A stretch of 64,000 bases of DNA from positions 124,001 to 188,000 of the forward strand of contig VYCF01000021.1 of NCBI GenBank assembly GCA_009844085.1, written 5' to 3'. The translations under genes were made by a program, and so were the position numbers. The notes beneath the pieces were generated by a model that saw only the letters and a program-made list of their open reading frames with translations, did not search any database and was not told the origin of the DNA. The DNA comes from Gammaproteobacteria bacterium (GTDB lineage Bacteria > Pseudomonadota > Gammaproteobacteria > Pseudomonadales > Pseudohongiellaceae). This document shows, piece after piece, positions 33,226 through 42,520 of this stretch (the stretch's first letter is position 1; each line of letters opens with the position of its first letter).

Positions 33226-34331
33226 AACTGGCCGTTGAATCATTGCCGGATCTGTCGTCCGGCGCGGTTTTTCTCGCCACGGGCGGCGGCGGCGATCCTT
33301 ATGTGGCCTACCTCGCGACTCAGAAAGTGCTCGCCGAACACGGCCCGGCCGAACTGATCGCCGTTGACGATCTCGATGACGACGCTTTCGTCGCCGCCGT
33401 CGGCGGAGTAGGGGCGCCGACCGTCAGCCTGGAATTGCTGCATTCCATCGACGACCCGGGAATTGTGCTCGAAGCCTTCGAAAGTCATGTCGGCCGCAAG
33501 CTCGACGCCATCGTCTCCTTCGAAATCGGCGGCGGCAATTCGCTGATTCCATTGATCGCGGCGGCGGGCCGCGGCATCCCCGTGGTCGACGGCGACGGCA
33601 TGGGCCGGGCGTTGCCGGAAGCCCAGATGATGACGTATCCGATTGCCGGCATCCCGTCGACGCCCGCGGTCGCTCTCGATTACGCGGGCAACATGGCGAC
33701 TTTTACCACCGACACGACGGCGACCTACGAACGCCATATCCGCAATCTGGCCCAGGCCATGGGCGGCATGATCACGACCGTCGAACATCCGATGAGCGGC
33801 AAACAGCTCAAGTCGTCCATCGTGCCCGGAACGATTTCCTTCTCGATCGAGATCGGCCGCATATTGCGCGAACATCGCGGCAACGCGCATCGCATTCTCG
33901 GGCCGTTGCGGAAAGCGTTCGCGGACTCGCTTTACGGCGAGTTGTGCCATATCTACACCGGAAAGGTGGTCGATTATTCGAGCGCCATCATCGGCGGCTA
34001 CGATATCGGCCGCGCCGTGATCGAGTCTTTCGACGGCTCCGGCCCGGCGCTCACGATAGAAGTCAAGAACGAGTTCCTGCTTGCAAAAATCGAAGATCGG
34101 GTCGTGGCTTCGGTGCCCGATCTGATCACCGTGCTCGACTACGAGACTTCGACGCCGATCAATGCCGAACGCCTGCGTTACGGGCAGCGCGTCAGCGTCG
34201 TCGGCGTCGGCTGTCCCGATTACTATCGATCCGCCAGGGCGCTCGAAGTCGTCGCCCCCCGCTGCTTCGGATTCGACTGCGATTTCGTGCCGCTGGAGCG
34301 GTTGACCGAACATCACCAGTCTTTAATCTGA
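33222..34331 (+). CDS. DUF917 family protein
   Basis: 369 residues, full family length. The family start is recognisable (SSGAVFLATGGGGDPYVAYL), followed by FEIGGGNSLIPLIAAAGRGI and the metal- or substrate-loop region VVDGDGMGRALPEAQMMTYP. The C-terminal beta-rich domain runs from about residue 250. The family has been linked to S-methyl-thiohydantoin desulfurisation, as I recall the current Pfam naming, and usually occurs with a HyuA-like partner. The start codon overlaps the HyuA-like stop, implying translational coupling and probably a joint complex. Confidence 0.87.
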   Translation: MKLAVESLPDLSSGAVFLATGGGGDPYVAYLATQKVLAEHGPAELIAVDDLDDDAFVAAVGGVGAPTVSLELLHSIDDPGIVLEAFESHVGRKLDAIVSFEIGGGNSLIPLIAAAGRGIPVVDGDGMGRALPEAQMMTYPIAGIPSTPAVALDYAGNMATFTTDTTATYERHIRNLAQAMGGMITTVEHPMSGKQLKSSIVPGTISFSIEIGRILREHRGNAHRILGPLRKAFADSLYGELCHIYTGKVVDYSSAIIGGYDIGRAVIESFDGSGPALTIEVKNEFLLAKIEDRVVASVPDLITVLDYETSTPINAERLRYGQRVSVVGVGCPDYYRSARALEVVAPRCFGFDCDFVPLERLTEHHQSLI

Positions 34332-34393
34332 ATCGCAAACTCGCTAGACTGCTCGGCCCCGAATCGCTGATGCCAAGTCTTAACACCCGGATC

Positions 34394-35290
34394 ATGCAAT
34401 ATCCGACGATAGAAAGCCTGGTCGGCAATACGCCGCTCGTACGCCTGCAACGCATGCCGGGCGAGACGAGCAATCACGTGCTGATGAAGCTCGAAGGCGA
34501 CAATCCCGCCGGTTCGGTCAAGGACCGCCCGGCCATGAGCATGATCCAGCACGCCGAGGAACGCGGCGATATCTCGCCGGGCGACGTGCTCGTCGAGGCG
34601 ACCAGCGGCAATACCGGGATCGCCCTTGCCATGGCTGCTGCGATCAAGGGATATCGCATGAAACTCATCATGCCCGCCAACATGAGCGAGGAGCGCAAGG
34701 CTTCGATGTCCGCCTATGGCGCCGAACTGATCCTCGTGACGGAAGAGGAAGGCATGGAGGGCGCCCGGGACCTGGCTATCGAAATGAACCGGCGCGGCGA
34801 AGGCAAGTTGCTCGACCAGTTCGCCAATCCCGACAATCCGCTCGCGCATTTCGAGAAAACCGGAGAAGAGATCTGGCGCGACACGAAGGGCACGGTCACT
34901 CATTTCATCAGTTCCATGGGCACCACCGGCACCATCATGGGAGTGTCCCGCTATCTCAAGAAGATGAATCCGTCCATCGAGATCATTGGTTTGCAGCCGA
35001 GCGATTGTTCGCGCATTCCCGGAATCCGGCGTTGGCCCGAGGAATACCTGCCGAAAATCTTCGATCGCAGCCGCGTGGACCACATCGTCGATGTCAGCCA
35101 GCACGACGCCGAGACCACAATGCGCCGCCTCGCGGCCGAGGAAGGCATCTTCTGCGGGGTTTCTTCCGGCGGCGCCGCTTACGCCGCTCTGCAACTGTCT
35201 CGCGAAGTCGAGAATGCGACCATCGTCGCCATCGTCTGCGATCGCGGCGACCGCTACCTGTCGACAGGCGTCTTCGACCAAGATACTTGA
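34394..35290 (+). CDS. cysM: Cysteine synthase B (O-acetylserine sulfhydrylase, CysM)
   Basis: PLP enzyme making cysteine from O-acetylserine (or phosphoserine) and sulfide or thiosulfate. It has 298 residues from the ATG at 34394; an ATG at 34370 would add 8 residues, and the far longer open frame is a shadow of DUF917. The PLP lysine is Lys 43 in GSVKDRPA. The substrate loop TSGNTG is at 70-75. The CysM-type segment LDQFANPDNPLAHFEKTGEE and the phosphate loop SSMGTTGTIMG are present. It precedes rlmD by two bases. Confidence 0.96.
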   Translation: MQYPTIESLVGNTPLVRLQRMPGETSNHVLMKLEGDNPAGSVKDRPAMSMIQHAEERGDISPGDVLVEATSGNTGIALAMAAAIKGYRMKLIMPANMSEERKASMSAYGAELILVTEEEGMEGARDLAIEMNRRGEGKLLDQFANPDNPLAHFEKTGEEIWRDTKGTVTHFISSMGTTGTIMGVSRYLKKMNPSIEIIGLQPSDCSRIPGIRRWPEEYLPKIFDRSRVDHIVDVSQHDAETTMRRLAAEEGIFCGVSSGGAAYAALQLSREVENATIVAIVCDRGDRYLSTGVFDQDT

Positions 35291-35292
35291 AC

Positions 35293-36453
35293 GTGACTCC
35301 GGCTCCCGATCCGGTTACGCCGCGCTGCGCGGTTTTCGAAGTCTGCGGCGGCTGCAGCCGGCAAGACATCGAAAGCGGCGCGCAATCGCGGGAAAAGCAA
35401 TCGACGTTGCAGCGGCATCTGCGCGAGTCCGCGGGGATCGAACCGGATACTTATGAGCTGCTGCCGCCGGTGACCGGCCCTCAATGGAACTATCGCCGCA
35501 AGGCGCGGCTGGCCGTGCGGATGGTGCGCCGCAAGGGCCGCGTCCTGGTGGGATTCAGGGAAAAGCGCGGCAACTATGTCACGGTCATGGAAGACTGCGA
35601 GGTGCTCGCGCCCGGCCTTGCGGAACTCATCAGGCCGTTGCGCGTATTGCTCGACGGGCTGGCGGCGCGCGAGACGATTCCGCAGATCGAAGTCGCGGCG
35701 GGCGAGGCCGCGGAGCATCGCTTTCGCCCGGAAGCGGCCCTGGTGCTGCGCCATCTGCGGCCGCTGGACCCCGGAGACCTGCATCGGCTGACCGAATTCG
35801 CCGTGCGATGGAATTTGCAGATGTACCTGCAGCCGGGGGGAGTCGACGGCGTGCATCGGATTTATCCGCGGCATGGCCCGGAAAGGCTGTACTACCATCT
35901 GCCGGAATTCGGCCTGCGTCTGGCCTTCCATCCGATGGACTTCCTGCAGGTCAACGCCGCAGTCAACCGGCGGGCGGTGCGCCTGGTAACGGATTTGCTC
36001 GCACTCGGACCGGAAGACCATGTGCTCGACCTGTTTTGCGGCCTCGGCAATTTCAGCCTGCCGATCGCCGGTCTTTGCGCCGGGGTCACCGGAATCGAGG
36101 GCAGCGCCGATATGGTGGCGCGGGCCGAAGAGAACGCCCGCGCCAATGGGCTCGAAAACACCCGTTTCTTCACTGCCGACCTGTACCGCTGGAACACCGA
36201 AACGCCCTGGGCGGCCCAGGCGTATACCAGGGTTCTGCTCGATCCGCCGCGCAGCGGCGCGCTCGAAACCGTTCCGCTGATTGCCGCCGGCGGCGCCCGG
36301 AAGCTGGTCTATGTATCCTGTAATCCCGAATCCCTCGCACGGGACGCGCGGGAGTTGACCAGACGCGGTTTCCATTTGAAATCTGCCGGGGTTATGGATA
36401 TGTTCCCGCATACCTTGCATATTGAAGCGGTGGCTCTGTTCGAGCGCGCTTGA
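35293..36453 (+). CDS. rlmD: 23S rRNA (uracil-5)-methyltransferase RlmD without TRAM domain
   Basis: SAM-dependent methyltransferase for U1939 of 23S rRNA. It has 386 residues from GTG 35293, against about 430 in E. coli. The protein starts almost at the Fe-S motif (CAVFEVCGGC, Cys 12, 18, 21; the fourth ligand is in EDCEVL), so the N-terminal TRAM RNA-binding domain is missing. The upstream frame overlaps cysM and does not encode one. The methyltransferase core is intact: HPMDFLQVN, LDLFCGLGNFSLPIA, LLDPPRSGA, and the catalytic cysteine in YVSCNPESLARD. relA normally follows it in Pseudomonas, but mazG follows here. Confidence 0.92.
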   Translation: MTPAPDPVTPRCAVFEVCGGCSRQDIESGAQSREKQSTLQRHLRESAGIEPDTYELLPPVTGPQWNYRRKARLAVRMVRRKGRVLVGFREKRGNYVTVMEDCEVLAPGLAELIRPLRVLLDGLAARETIPQIEVAAGEAAEHRFRPEAALVLRHLRPLDPGDLHRLTEFAVRWNLQMYLQPGGVDGVHRIYPRHGPERLYYHLPEFGLRLAFHPMDFLQVNAAVNRRAVRLVTDLLALGPEDHVLDLFCGLGNFSLPIAGLCAGVTGIEGSADMVARAEENARANGLENTRFFTADLYRWNTETPWAAQAYTRVLLDPPRSGALETVPLIAAGGARKLVYVSCNPESLARDARELTRRGFHLKSAGVMDMFPHTLHIEAVALFERA

Positions 36454-36473
36454 ATGCGGTCATCGGGCCAGTC

Positions 36474-37989
<1,516 letters not shown>

Positions 37990-37990
<1 letters not shown>

Positions 37991-38679
37991 TGGCGTCGAT
38001 CCTGATCCTGAATACCGCCCTTGAGCGTGCCTGCGCCCTGGTCTGGCGCGATACGGGCCATGTTGCCAGACATGCGCCCGAGGCGCGGCAGTCCGCCCAG
38101 ACCATCCTGCAACTTGCGAGGGAAACTCTCGACGAGGCCGGACTGAAAAGGGCGGATGCGGTTGCCGTGGTTGCAGGGCCGGGATCCTTCACAGGCACCC
38201 GTATCGGGGTCGCGGCCGCCCAGGGTCTGTGCGCCGCCTGGAATGCGCCGGCCGTGCCTCTCTCGACCCTGGCGCTGACGGCAGCGGCTGCGCAACGGCG
38301 ACATGATGCGGACGCTTACCTGGTTGGCCTGAAGTCTAGAGCGGACGAACTTTATTTCGGCTGTTATCTTCGGGCCGGAAATGGCATGGAATTGCACGGC
38401 GCGGAGCAGGCCGGCGCCCTCGCTGACCTGCGGATGGACTCGGTCGAAGCGCAAGATCTGCTCGCGGTGGGAGACGGCTGGCCTGACGCCGGCTCGATCG
38501 AAAACCATTTCGGCATCCGGCTCGAATCGGAACCCGTCACGGCGGCGGTGGAAGATATCGACCTCGTGACCATGGCCCGGGCCCTGTGGGAGCGCGGAAA
38601 TTCAGTCGGCGCCGATCTGTTGCGGCCGAATTACGTAAACGAGGCGCCGCAATATCGCGAACAACCCGGCAGTGGCTGA
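37990..38679 (+). CDS. tsaB: tRNA threonylcarbamoyladenosine biosynthesis protein TsaB
   Basis: Partner of TsaD and TsaE in making t6A37 of ANN-decoding tRNAs. It has 229 residues from the ATG at 37990, which shares its A with the adk stop. ASKHA-fold features are the N-terminal strand ILILNTALERACALVW and the central VVAGPGSFTGTRIGVAAAQG. The C-terminal region is short and variable, ending in LLRPNYVNEAPQYREQ as is typical. uppP overlaps its last 8 bases. Confidence 0.95.
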
Positions 38680-39484
38680 ACTCGACTACCTGCAAACCGC
38701 CGTGCTGGCCCTGATCCAGGGCCTGACCGAATTTCTGCCGATTTCCTCGTCCGGCCATTTGCTGTTGCCTTCCATGTTGCTAAGCTGGCCCGATCAGGGA
38801 CTCGCCTTCGACGTCGCCTTTCACAGCGGCACCTTGCTGGCCGTAATCTGGTATTTCCGGCGCGAACTCGCGCGGATGATCGCCGGCGGACTGAGCTTTG
38901 GATCCATGAGCGAGGAAGGCAGGCTGCTCTGGCTGTTGCTGCTTGCAACCGTACCGGTGGGGCTGGCCGGACTGCTCGTGCGCGACATGGTCGAAATCCA
39001 TGCGCGTTCGGTTGCCGTGGTCGCGACGACTTCCATTGTCTTCGGTCTCCTGCTCGGCTACGCCGATTTCAGCGGCCGGCGCGATCGCGGCCCAGGTCGC
39101 AAGATAGCAACGATCGGCTGGAAAACCGCCTTGCTGATCGGCCTGGCGCAAATGCTGGCCCTGATTCCGGGCACTTCGCGTTCGGGCGTCACCATGACCG
39201 CCGCATTGCTGTGCCGGCTCGACCGCGAGTCCGCGGCGCGCTTCTCCTTTTTGCTCGCCATTCCGGTAATGCTTGCCAGCGGCGCCCTGGAGGCGCTCGA
39301 TCTGATCGCCGAGCCGCCTCCGGCGCGGCAATTGCTGCTGCTCGGTTTCGGCACGGCGCTTTCGGCGCTCGTCGCCTGGCTCAGCATTCACTGGTTCCTG
39401 CGCTGGATCGGCCGCATCAGCTTTCAGCCCTTCGTAGTCTATCGGGTCACGCTGGGAGCGTTTCTGTTGCTGTTTCTGGCCTGA
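38672..39484 (+). CDS. uppP: Undecaprenyl-diphosphatase UppP (BacA)
   Basis: Inner-membrane phosphatase recycling the undecaprenyl carrier used in peptidoglycan and O-antigen synthesis; overexpression gives bacitracin resistance in E. coli. It has 270 residues from GTG 38672. Both signature motifs are present: QGLTEFLPISSSGHLLL (about 16-32) and LIPGTSRSGVTMTAAL. About eight hydrophobic helices. uppS, which makes the same lipid, and murJ, which uses it, are elsewhere in the window. Confidence 0.96.
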   Translation: MAELDYLQTAVLALIQGLTEFLPISSSGHLLLPSMLLSWPDQGLAFDVAFHSGTLLAVIWYFRRELARMIAGGLSFGSMSEEGRLLWLLLLATVPVGLAGLLVRDMVEIHARSVAVVATTSIVFGLLLGYADFSGRRDRGPGRKIATIGWKTALLIGLAQMLALIPGTSRSGVTMTAALLCRLDRESAARFSFLLAIPVMLASGALEALDLIAEPPPARQLLLLGFGTALSALVAWLSIHWFLRWIGRISFQPFVVYRVTLGAFLLLFLA

Positions 39485-39524
39485 ACGCCCAGTACTCAAA
39501 AAAAGTACTCAAAAGAGTCAGCGA

Positions 39525-40298
39525 ATGAAAAAGGCAAAGGTTCTGCTGGCAATCGAAGGCGCCCGGGAAGTAGCTGAAGCGCCGGCGGTCGACTTCGTCC
39601 GCGCGCTGGCGCGGGAGCACGGCATTCCCGAGTTGCCTGACGGCGATCCGCCCGATGCGGCGGATTTCCTGTTGCGGGTCAATTTCACAGAATCGGCCGC
39701 GGGACTGGCCTTGCATTCGTTACGCGAGCCGAGAACGGGTCCCGTGCGGGTGGATTTCAGCGCCGATGCGATCCAGCAACGCGCCAGGGACGACTTGCGC
39801 GGCCAGCACCTTGTGCGGGCGGTCGGAACCGGCCTCGAAGTGCTTGACGCCACCGCAGGACTGGGCCGCGACGCATTCCTGCTTGCCAGCGCGGGGAATA
39901 GCCTGCATCTGCTCGAACGCGAGCCCGCGATATACGCCTTGCTCGCGGACGGGCTGCGCCGCGCCGCGGCCGACCCGGACCTGGCCCCTGTCGTCGAACG
40001 AATGCGCCCGCATTGCGCGGATTTCCGCGACTGGAGCAAAGCACGCCGTTACGACGTCGTCTATCTCGACCCGATGTTCCCGCGGCCGGAAAAACGCGCT
40101 CGCGGCAAGAAGGAAATGGTGTTCTTGCAGCGGCTTGCAGGAGAAGGGGAGGAAAGCGGCCTCCTGGCGAAGGCCCTGGGCTGCGCCCGCGGCAGGGTCG
40201 TGGTAAAGAGACCGCCAAGGGAGGCCTGGATGGATGCGGCGGAGCCGTCTTTCAGCTATCGCGGCCGCGTCAGCCGCTACGATGTCTATCAGTGTTGA
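39525..40298 (+). CDS. rsmJ: 16S rRNA (guanine-1516-N2)-methyltransferase RsmJ
   Basis: Class I SAM methyltransferase modifying G1516 of 16S rRNA. It has 257 residues. SAM motif I is LDATAGLGRDAFLLAS, the acidic motif is in VVYLDPMFPRPEKRA (NPPY-like position), and FSYRGRVSRYDVY ends the protein. The RsmJ-specific segment RVDFSADAIQQRARDDLRGQ is present. Its 3' end overlaps the convergent dapE gene by 29 bases. Confidence 0.93.
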   Translation: MKKAKVLLAIEGAREVAEAPAVDFVRALAREHGIPELPDGDPPDAADFLLRVNFTESAAGLALHSLREPRTGPVRVDFSADAIQQRARDDLRGQHLVRAVGTGLEVLDATAGLGRDAFLLASAGNSLHLLEREPAIYALLADGLRRAAADPDLAPVVERMRPHCADFRDWSKARRYDVVYLDPMFPRPEKRARGKKEMVFLQRLAGEGEESGLLAKALGCARGRVVVKRPPREAWMDAAEPSFSYRGRVSRYDVYQC

Positions 40299-41412
40299 AG
40301 CTTTCCATGATCCGCCGGTAGACGCCTGCGAGCGCGTCGAGTTCATCGAGAGCGACATTTTCGTTCACCCGGTGAATGCTCTCGTTGCAGGGCCCGAATT
40401 CGACCACCTGCGTCCCCGTCGGCGCGATGAATCTTCCGTCCGATGTCCCGCCGCTCGTGCTGCGTTCAGGGACGACGCCAAGTTCCTGCTCGATGCACGC
40501 GGCGACCTGGTCGGCGAATTCCCTGCTTTCGGTGAGAAAAGGCTGGCCGGACTCGTGCCAGTCGATCTCGTATTCGAATCCGGCCGCGTCGAGCAGTTGC
40601 GCTACCCGTTCGCGAATCCGGTCGGCGTCGATTTCGGGCGAATAACGCAAGTTGAATTGCACTTCGAGCGTGCCGGGGATCACGTTATCCGCGCCGGTGC
40701 CGGCATTGATGTTGGAAATCTGCAAGCAGGTCGGCGGAAAGGAAGCATTGCCCCGGTCCCATTCCTCTTCAATGAGCCGGGTCAGGGCCGGCAATGCCTC
40801 GTGAATCGGATTGACCGACTGTTGCGGATAAGCCACATGCCCCTGCAGTCCCTTCACCGTCAGCAAGCCGTTGATGGAGCCGCGCCGGCCGATCTTGACC
40901 GTATCGCCGAGCCGTTCCACGCAGGAAGGCTCGCCGACCAGGCAATAGTCGATTTTCTCCCCGCGCCGCTGCAGTTCGTCCATGACCCTGGCGGTGCCGT
41001 CGACGGCGGGGCCTTCCTCGTCGCTGGTAATGAGATAACCAAGTCGATGCTTTAGTATGTTGTCGGCCAGAAAATCCTCGGCGGCGGTGACCATGGCGGC
41101 GACGGCGCCTTTCATGTCCGCCGCGCCGCGGCCGTACAACTTCCCGTCGCGCACTTCCGGTTCGAAGGGGTCGCTATGCCATTGCCGCCGCGGCCCCGGC
41201 GGCACCACGTCGGTATGACCGGCGAATACGAGTAGAGGTCCCGAATCCCCCAGCGTCGCCCAGAGATTGGTCACTTCTCCGAATTGCATGGTTTCGCACG
41301 TGAAACCGAGCGCTTCGAGCCTGGCGCGCAGCAATTCCTGGCAGCCGGCGTCTTCCGGCGTGACAGAAGGCAGCCGAATCAGGTCGGCGGCAAGCTCGAA
41401 TGTCGCGCTCAC
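40270..41412 (-). CDS. dapE: Succinyl-diaminopimelate desuccinylase DapE
   Basis: Zinc hydrolase of the M20 family releasing LL-diaminopimelate for lysine and peptidoglycan synthesis. It has 380 residues. Metal-site motifs are FAGHTDVVPPG (His and catalytic Asp), GRGAADMKGAVAAMV with the bridging Asp, LITSDEEGPAVDG with the catalytic glutamates, and a C-terminal His in the tail region. dapD lies 21 bases upstream in the same direction, giving consecutive pathway steps in one operon. Confidence 0.96.
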   Translation of the reverse strand: MSATFELAADLIRLPSVTPEDAGCQELLRARLEALGFTCETMQFGEVTNLWATLGDSGPLLVFAGHTDVVPPGPRRQWHSDPFEPEVRDGKLYGRGAADMKGAVAAMVTAAEDFLADNILKHRLGYLITSDEEGPAVDGTARVMDELQRRGEKIDYCLVGEPSCVERLGDTVKIGRRGSINGLLTVKGLQGHVAYPQQSVNPIHEALPALTRLIEEEWDRGNASFPPTCLQISNINAGTGADNVIPGTLEVQFNLRYSPEIDADRIRERVAQLLDAAGFEYEIDWHESGQPFLTESREFADQVAACIEQELGVVPERSTSGGTSDGRFIAPTGTQVVEFGPCNESIHRVNENVALDELDALAGVYRRIMESFNTDRHRSG

Positions 41413-41433
41413 GAATCGAATTCCCCGAAAACG

Positions 41434-42462
41434 TCAGTTGTGCGCATGCAATTCCTCGTTCAGCGCAACGTGCGCCTTGCGCGGCAGGCATTCGATGGCC
41501 CCGGTAAGCGAATTGCGCCGGAACAGCCGATGCGCCAGGCCGGAAAGTTCCAGCGCCTTGCACGTTCTGACGAGATTGCCTTCGGCGTCGAGTTCGCGCA
41601 CCACGGCGCCGGCGGTCAGATACAGTCCCGCCTCGACGATACAGCCGTCCGCCAGGGGCATGCCTATGCCCGCGTTGGCGCCGATCAGGCAGTTCCGGCC
41701 CACGGAAACGATTTCCGTGCCGCCGCCGGACAGGGTGCCCATGGTGCTGCTGCTGCCGCCGAGGTCGCTGTTTTCCCCGACCATGACGCCGGCCGAGATG
41801 CGTCCTTCAATCATCGCCTGGCCTTCGGTGCCGGCATTGAAATTGATGAAGCCTTCGTGCATCACCGTGGTGCCTTCGCCGATATAGGCGCCGAGCCGGA
41901 TCCTGGCGCTGTCGGCCAGGCGCACTCCGGAAGGAACGACGTAATCCGACATCTTCGGAAACTTGTCCACGGAATGGACGCTGAGGGTTTCGCCTTTCTT
42001 GCGCGCTTGAAGTTGCATGCCCGGCAGGTCCTGCAGGCTGACCGGACCGCGGCTGGTCCAGGCCAGGTTGTGCAAGACGGAAAAGATCCCGTCCAGATTC
42101 TGCTCATGGGGCCTGGCCAGGCGATGGGACAGCAGGTGCAACTTGAGAAAGGCCTCGGGCACCGAAGTCGGCGGCGATTGCGACCGGGAAATGCATAACA
42201 ATACGGGCCCGTCGCTGTCCCGCAGCCGCGCCGCCGTGCGTTCCTGCTCGTGCTCGAACGCCTGGCTCGCCGCGGCGTGGAAAGATTCCAGACCTTCGGC
42301 GTCGAGCGTCCGGTAGCCGCTGTTGCCGGGCTCGAGACCGCACAGGGCGGAAAGTTCCCGCGCGAAGTCTTCGCCCGGATTCACCGCGGGCAGCGGAAAA
42401 AAGGTCTCGATGATGTCGAGGGCGGAATTCCGGCTGGCAATGCCGAGGCCAAAGGCGATCAC
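41434..42462 (-). CDS. dapD: Tetrahydrodipicolinate N-succinyltransferase DapD
   Basis: Transfers succinyl from succinyl-CoA to tetrahydrodipicolinate in the lysine/DAP pathway. It has 342 residues from GTG 42462, with CGGAG eight bases before it; the frame is open upstream but that part is not family-like. This is the long DapD form found in Pseudomonas (about 344), with an N-terminal alpha/beta domain and a left-handed beta-helix from about residue 180 (RIRLGAYIGEGTTVMHEGF, AMIEGRISAGVMVGENSDL). dapE follows and glnD precedes. Confidence 0.94.
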   Translation of the reverse strand: MIAFGLGIASRNSALDIIETFFPLPAVNPGEDFARELSALCGLEPGNSGYRTLDAEGLESFHAAASQAFEHEQERTAARLRDSDGPVLLCISRSQSPPTSVPEAFLKLHLLSHRLARPHEQNLDGIFSVLHNLAWTSRGPVSLQDLPGMQLQARKKGETLSVHSVDKFPKMSDYVVPSGVRLADSARIRLGAYIGEGTTVMHEGFINFNAGTEGQAMIEGRISAGVMVGENSDLGGSSSTMGTLSGGGTEIVSVGRNCLIGANAGIGMPLADGCIVEAGLYLTAGAVVRELDAEGNLVRTCKALELSGLAHRLFRRNSLTGAIECLPRKAHVALNEELHAHN

Positions 42463-42520
42463 TGCTTCGCTCCGATAACCGGGAACTGTTCGGGAGAGCG
42501 ATTGTATACGATTGGACCCG

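Noticed and set aside
33944-34393. Long N-terminal extension of cysM
   Set aside because: Overlaps DUF917 in another frame, Arg-rich, and absent from the CysM family; the true start is near 34394.
35005-35292. N-terminal extension of rlmD that might contain a TRAM domain
   Set aside because: It is an Arg-rich shadow of cysM with no TRAM-like pattern.
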